From: an uncultured Erythrobacter sp.
GTDB taxonomy: Bacteria; Pseudomonadota; Alphaproteobacteria; Sphingomonadales; Sphingomonadaceae
DNA length: 64,000 nucleotides
NCBI GenBank assembly: GCA_947500645.1
Contig: CANMSD010000002.1
Span: 496,001 to 560,000 of the forward strand
Direction: 5' to 3'
The notes under the pieces are model-generated. The model saw nothing but the letters and a program-made list of their open reading frames with translations, was not told the origin of the DNA and ran no database searches. How positions within the stretch are numbered: the stretch's first letter is position 1; each line of letters begins with the position of its first letter. Below are positions 61,191 through 64,000 of the stretch, piece after piece. The translations under genes were made by a program, and so were the position numbers.

Positions 61191-62312
61191 TTACTGAAAG
61201 AAAGACCGAACGGCGTCGATTGTGAATTGCGCCTCGTCCTCGGTCCAATATGGGTTCATCGGCAGGCTGATGACTTCAGTGCTTAGCTTTTCACTTACAG
61301 CGAGGCTCCCCTCACCTTCACCATAAGCTGCATAAGCCTGCTGCAAATGCATTGGCACGGGATAGTAAACCGCAGTCGGCACCCCTTTATCCTTGAGGTG
61401 CGCCTGCAATTCATCTCGCGCTTCAGTCCGGATCGTGTACTGAGCCCAAGCCGAAGTGACGCCTGCAGGCTTTACCGGCGTCGTAACAACGTCACTCAGG
61501 CCCTTTGTGTACGCATCAGCCAGCCGATTGCGTTGCTCAATTTCCTCAGCAAAACAAGCAAGCTTAGCTAACAGGATCGCAGCCTGAATTGTATCCAGAC
61601 GGCTATTCATGCCCACTCGCACGGTCTCATACTTTGCTTTGCCAGACCCATGCACCCGAATGGAGCGCATTACACTGGCTAGCTCTTCATCATCGGTGAA
61701 GACGCCGCCGCCATCGCCATAACAGCCAAGCGGTTTTGCCGGGAAGAAACTGGTGGTTGTTACCGGCGCAAACGTGCCAACTTTCTGGCCATCTGCATTT
61801 GAAGCACCAAAGCTTTGAGCGGAATCCGCAATGCAGGCGAGGTCATTCGCTTCGCAAATCGAATTGAGACGAGCCCATTCGGCGGGCAGGCCGAATAGAT
61901 CGACAGCAATCAGACATTTGGCATTGTGGCCTGCCGCCCGAGTGCGCTCGATGGCCCGCTCAAGATCGTCACAGTCGACGTTGAAGGTCTCGGCATCAAC
62001 CTCAACAAAGACCGGTACCGCGCCGAGAATGAGAATGACCTCAGCTGTCGCCGTGTAGGTGAAAGACGGAACGAAAACACGGTCGCCAGCTTTAACTCCC
62101 AACGCCATAAGCGCGATCTGCAGAGCGTCGGTGCCATTCGCCACTGCAATCGAATGCCCGGCGCCGCAAAACTCTGACAAACGCCGCTCTAGCTCTGCGA
62201 CTTCGGGGCCCATGATGAATTTGCCATGATCGAGTACAGAAGCGATGTTTTGATCGATCTGAGAGCGCAAGCGCTCCGCCTGATGTTGCAGTCCGGTGAA
62301 GGGTATCTTCAC
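61191..62312 (-). CDS. wbpE: DegT/DnrJ/EryC1 aminotransferase, WbpE-like
   Basis: A 373-residue PLP enzyme transferring an amino group to a 3-keto sugar nucleotide. ANGTDALQIALMALGVKAGDRVFVPSFTYTATAEVILILGA, IADSAQSFGASNADG and the PLP-lysine motif TTSFFPAKPLGCYGDGGGVFTDDEELA closely resemble WbpE as I remember it. The start is a GTG at 62312 with AAAGGAAA 6 bases upstream; the nearby ATG is out of frame. With wbpA it forms a minus-strand operon. Confidence 0.9.
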   Translation of the reverse strand: MKIPFTGLQHQAERLRSQIDQNIASVLDHGKFIMGPEVAELERRLSEFCGAGHSIAVANGTDALQIALMALGVKAGDRVFVPSFTYTATAEVILILGAVPVFVEVDAETFNVDCDDLERAIERTRAAGHNAKCLIAVDLFGLPAEWARLNSICEANDLACIADSAQSFGASNADGQKVGTFAPVTTTSFFPAKPLGCYGDGGGVFTDDEELASVMRSIRVHGSGKAKYETVRVGMNSRLDTIQAAILLAKLACFAEEIEQRNRLADAYTKGLSDVVTTPVKPAGVTSAWAQYTIRTEARDELQAHLKDKGVPTAVYYPVPMHLQQAYAAYGEGEGSLAVSEKLSTEVISLPMNPYWTEDEAQFTIDAVRSFFQ

Positions 62313-62560
62313 GAAGTGTTTCCTTTCATAGGCCCATTGAAAACGGGCTAGGTAGTAAACTAGCTACACGCCGAAAACCTGACGCACCCGAGCAGTCCAA
62401 AGAGGTCAAACCTTAAGGCCGCACACGGGAAACATCTGGTGAGTTTTAGAATTTGAACCCGGCAGTGAGATCGGTGGGTCTTCCATGCTTTCTGCGAAAA
62501 GCGCCAGACGCCATGCCGATACTCAAATACCCGGCGAATGCAAGGCAATTTGGCCGATGC

Positions 62561-64000
62561 TTATTTGGAGTGACCTGAGACTTCGGCGAGCGGAAAATTG
62601 GAAATGACCTCATCCACACTGACCTTGCCGGACCATTCACGTCGCCCATGGTTGCGTAATGACAGGAAAGAGCCGAGCCCATTGCTTTTAACTATGCAGG
62701 AATGAACCAAGACATCGATGGGAACAGAGGCGCCTCGGTTGCGAACTTCCAGAACTCTACCCTTGCGACTTTGATTTGTGGCAATCACTTCAGAGCCGAC
62801 CACCTCGATCCGGCAAGGCACGGTCGTATGTGGCCCGATTGCGATACTGTTGCCGCCGAAGTCAATGATCCCGCGGTACGTTTTCGATGGGTCAACCGCA
62901 GTGGTCAGAGCGCATTCTTGCACGGTCATCTTACCCCCCAAGACCTCTGCCCCAACGACGCACACTCCGCTTGCCAAAGCGGAAATCCTACAAGAATAGT
63001 ACCCATTATCGCGTCCGCTTAGGGATGCGCCGCCGGATATGTCGCAATCTCGATATCTGATCCCTTCACAATTGCCGTGCAGGTCGGCTGCATGAACCAA
63101 GCTTTTTTTATCGTTCGCGATGGCGGCCTTCTGGATAACAATATCGCGATTTGGCATTGAATCAGGAAAATCGCTGCCGCCAACAGAAATGCCATGCCGT
63201 CTACCGAAGAACTTGCCGTCCGTGACATGCCCGTTCTGACTGTTACCGATCGCCAAACCATAATCGCTGCCAGAACCTGACCCTCGATTTTCAATCGTCG
63301 TGTTGATTACACGGAAGTCGAAATTCCGATCGAGATAGATGCCGATCGGGGCCGCCGCCTCGACCGAGACATTCTTCAAATACACATCCCTTGAATACTT
63401 CACGTGAAGCGCACCGCTTGTGCCCGAAGCAATAGCCAAATTCTCGATCGAAGGCTCTGTGGGATCAATGCGAGCGATGTGAACGCGCCTACGCTCAAGC
63501 GAGGCCACTGCTCGGCTCGAAAGCCAAACGCGCCTTCCTTGAATTCGCTCAACCAAACACGAGAAGCCCTCGCGATACAGCGGTCTAGCTAGCGAGAAAC
63601 CACCGGCCTTTGGATCTGTGAAGAACAAGAGGTCGCCGACATCACAGCCGGGTCGATTTGTAAACTCGACCATAGTGTCACCGATGGTGATGTCCTTTGC
63701 CAGTGCCGGGAGACGAACAGCCTTTCCTGTACTTTTCAGAAGATACGGGCCCTTGCCTCCCCGTTTGGAAATGACTGTTCTGCTGCCCTGCCCCTCAAGA
63801 TGCAGATTTCCTATCTCGGTGCCAGCCACCAGATGATAAACACCAATACCGAGACGCAGTCGACGTGGCTGAGAAAGGTCGAGCGACGTGATGAGAGGTG
63901 TCAAATCGCGATCCGGGCCGACGAATTTATCCGCATTGATTGTACCCGCAGCGGGCATTGCCAGAACTCTGGCGGCGGGCACTATGCAGCCTGCCCCAAC
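62561..64000 (-). CDS. right-handed parallel-beta-helix exported protein (5' end outside window)
   Basis: At least 479 residues, with no in-frame stop between the track's GTG at 63982 and the window edge. The bases beyond that GTG read VGAGCIVPAARVLAMPAAG, which looks like the end of a (Tat-type) signal peptide, so the true start lies outside. Short strands rich in Gly/Asn with recurrent turns (GALHVKYSRDVYLKNVSVEAAAPIGIYLDRNFDFRVINTTIENRGSGSGSDYGLAIGNSQNGHVTDGKFFGRRHGISVGG) indicate a pectate-lyase-like beta-helix. Placed in an EPS locus, it may cleave or modify the polymer; no catalytic residues can be assigned. Confidence 0.7.
   Translation of the reverse strand, partial: VGAGCIVPAARVLAMPAAGTINADKFVGPDRDLTPLITSLDLSQPRRLRLGIGVYHLVAGTEIGNLHLEGQGSRTVISKRGGKGPYLLKSTGKAVRLPALAKDITIGDTMVEFTNRPGCDVGDLLFFTDPKAGGFSLARPLYREGFSCLVERIQGRRVWLSSRAVASLERRRVHIARIDPTEPSIENLAIASGTSGALHVKYSRDVYLKNVSVEAAAPIGIYLDRNFDFRVINTTIENRGSGSGSDYGLAIGNSQNGHVTDGKFFGRRHGISVGGSDFPDSMPNRDIVIQKAAIANDKKSLVHAADLHGNCEGIRYRDCDISGGASLSGRDNGYYSCRISALASGVCVVGAEVLGGKMTVQECALTTAVDPSKTYRGIIDFGGNSIAIGPHTTVPCRIEVVGSEVIATNQSRKGRVLEVRNRGASVPIDVLVHSCIVKSNGLGSFLSLRNHGRREWSGKVSVDEVISNFPLAEVSGHSK

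Noticed and set aside
62360-62548. 62-residue minus-strand ORF in the spacer before wbpE
   Set aside because: No ribosome site or motif; the 248-base spacer (62313-62560) more likely holds the wbpE promoter.
38354-64000. EPS locus as a recent genomic island
   Set aside because: No integrase, IS, direct repeats or tRNA boundary found; gene coupling and style match the rest of the window as far as I can judge by eye.

Overview
The window looks like a stretch of chromosome from a sphingomonad-type alphaproteobacterium, most likely the Erythrobacter/Altererythrobacter group. The grounds are high GC, family content (SciP/DUF1153, DUF3035, FlbT-like, CapD and GumC types) and gene order such as gpmA-purE-purK-folA-ribF-GDPD-ileS-lspA. 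This assignment is inference: no 16S or other marker gene is present. I see no insertion sequence, prophage, integrase or CRISPR array.

Region 1 (1-13,800) is housekeeping. It holds an acyl-CoA dehydrogenase divergent from an SDR, one tRNA-Thr(GGU), and a tight plus-strand run from gpmA to a DUF3035 lipoprotein covering glycolysis, purine, folate and flavin synthesis, isoleucyl-tRNA synthesis and lipoprotein processing. A CNNM/CBS membrane protein and an OmpA-like lipoprotein follow. Two long palindromes lie in the gaps.

Region 2 (13,800-38,300) is mixed core metabolism and envelope: an inositol-phosphatase-like enzyme, sucC, a YqhA membrane protein, a DUF6265-LprI protein, and etfBA behind a MerR/LiuR-like palindrome. 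Next come a TonB_C-domain secreted protein, an orphan sigma-like factor next to a FlbT-like protein, DUF445, an RND efflux pair with an enlarged permease, GlsB, SciP with an overlapping small gene, mnmA, a serine hydrolase, a PhzF-CDF-pdxH operon, a DnaJ co-chaperone, a BrkB-type membrane protein and fabI.

Region 3 (38,350-64,000 and beyond) is one large exopolysaccharide or capsule locus. It encodes a CapD-type sugar dehydratase, an O-antigen-ligase-like protein, Wza-like export lipoprotein, GumC/Wzc tyrosine autokinase, two glycosyltransferases, a TylF methyltransferase, a PglC-like initiating sugar transferase, an aldo/keto reductase, a split transketolase, Wzy, a glutamine-dependent amidotransferase and a Wzx flippase. 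Facing it are a sugar dehydrogenase and aminotransferase, then a parallel-beta-helix protein cut by the window edge. WbpA-, WbpB-, WbpE-, WbpD- and WbpI-type enzymes are all present. Together they would make UDP-2,3-diacetamido-2,3-dideoxy-mannuronic acid, which the amidotransferase could turn into a uronamide. The split transketolase plus reductase suggests a second unusual sugar. This combination is the most interesting system in the window.
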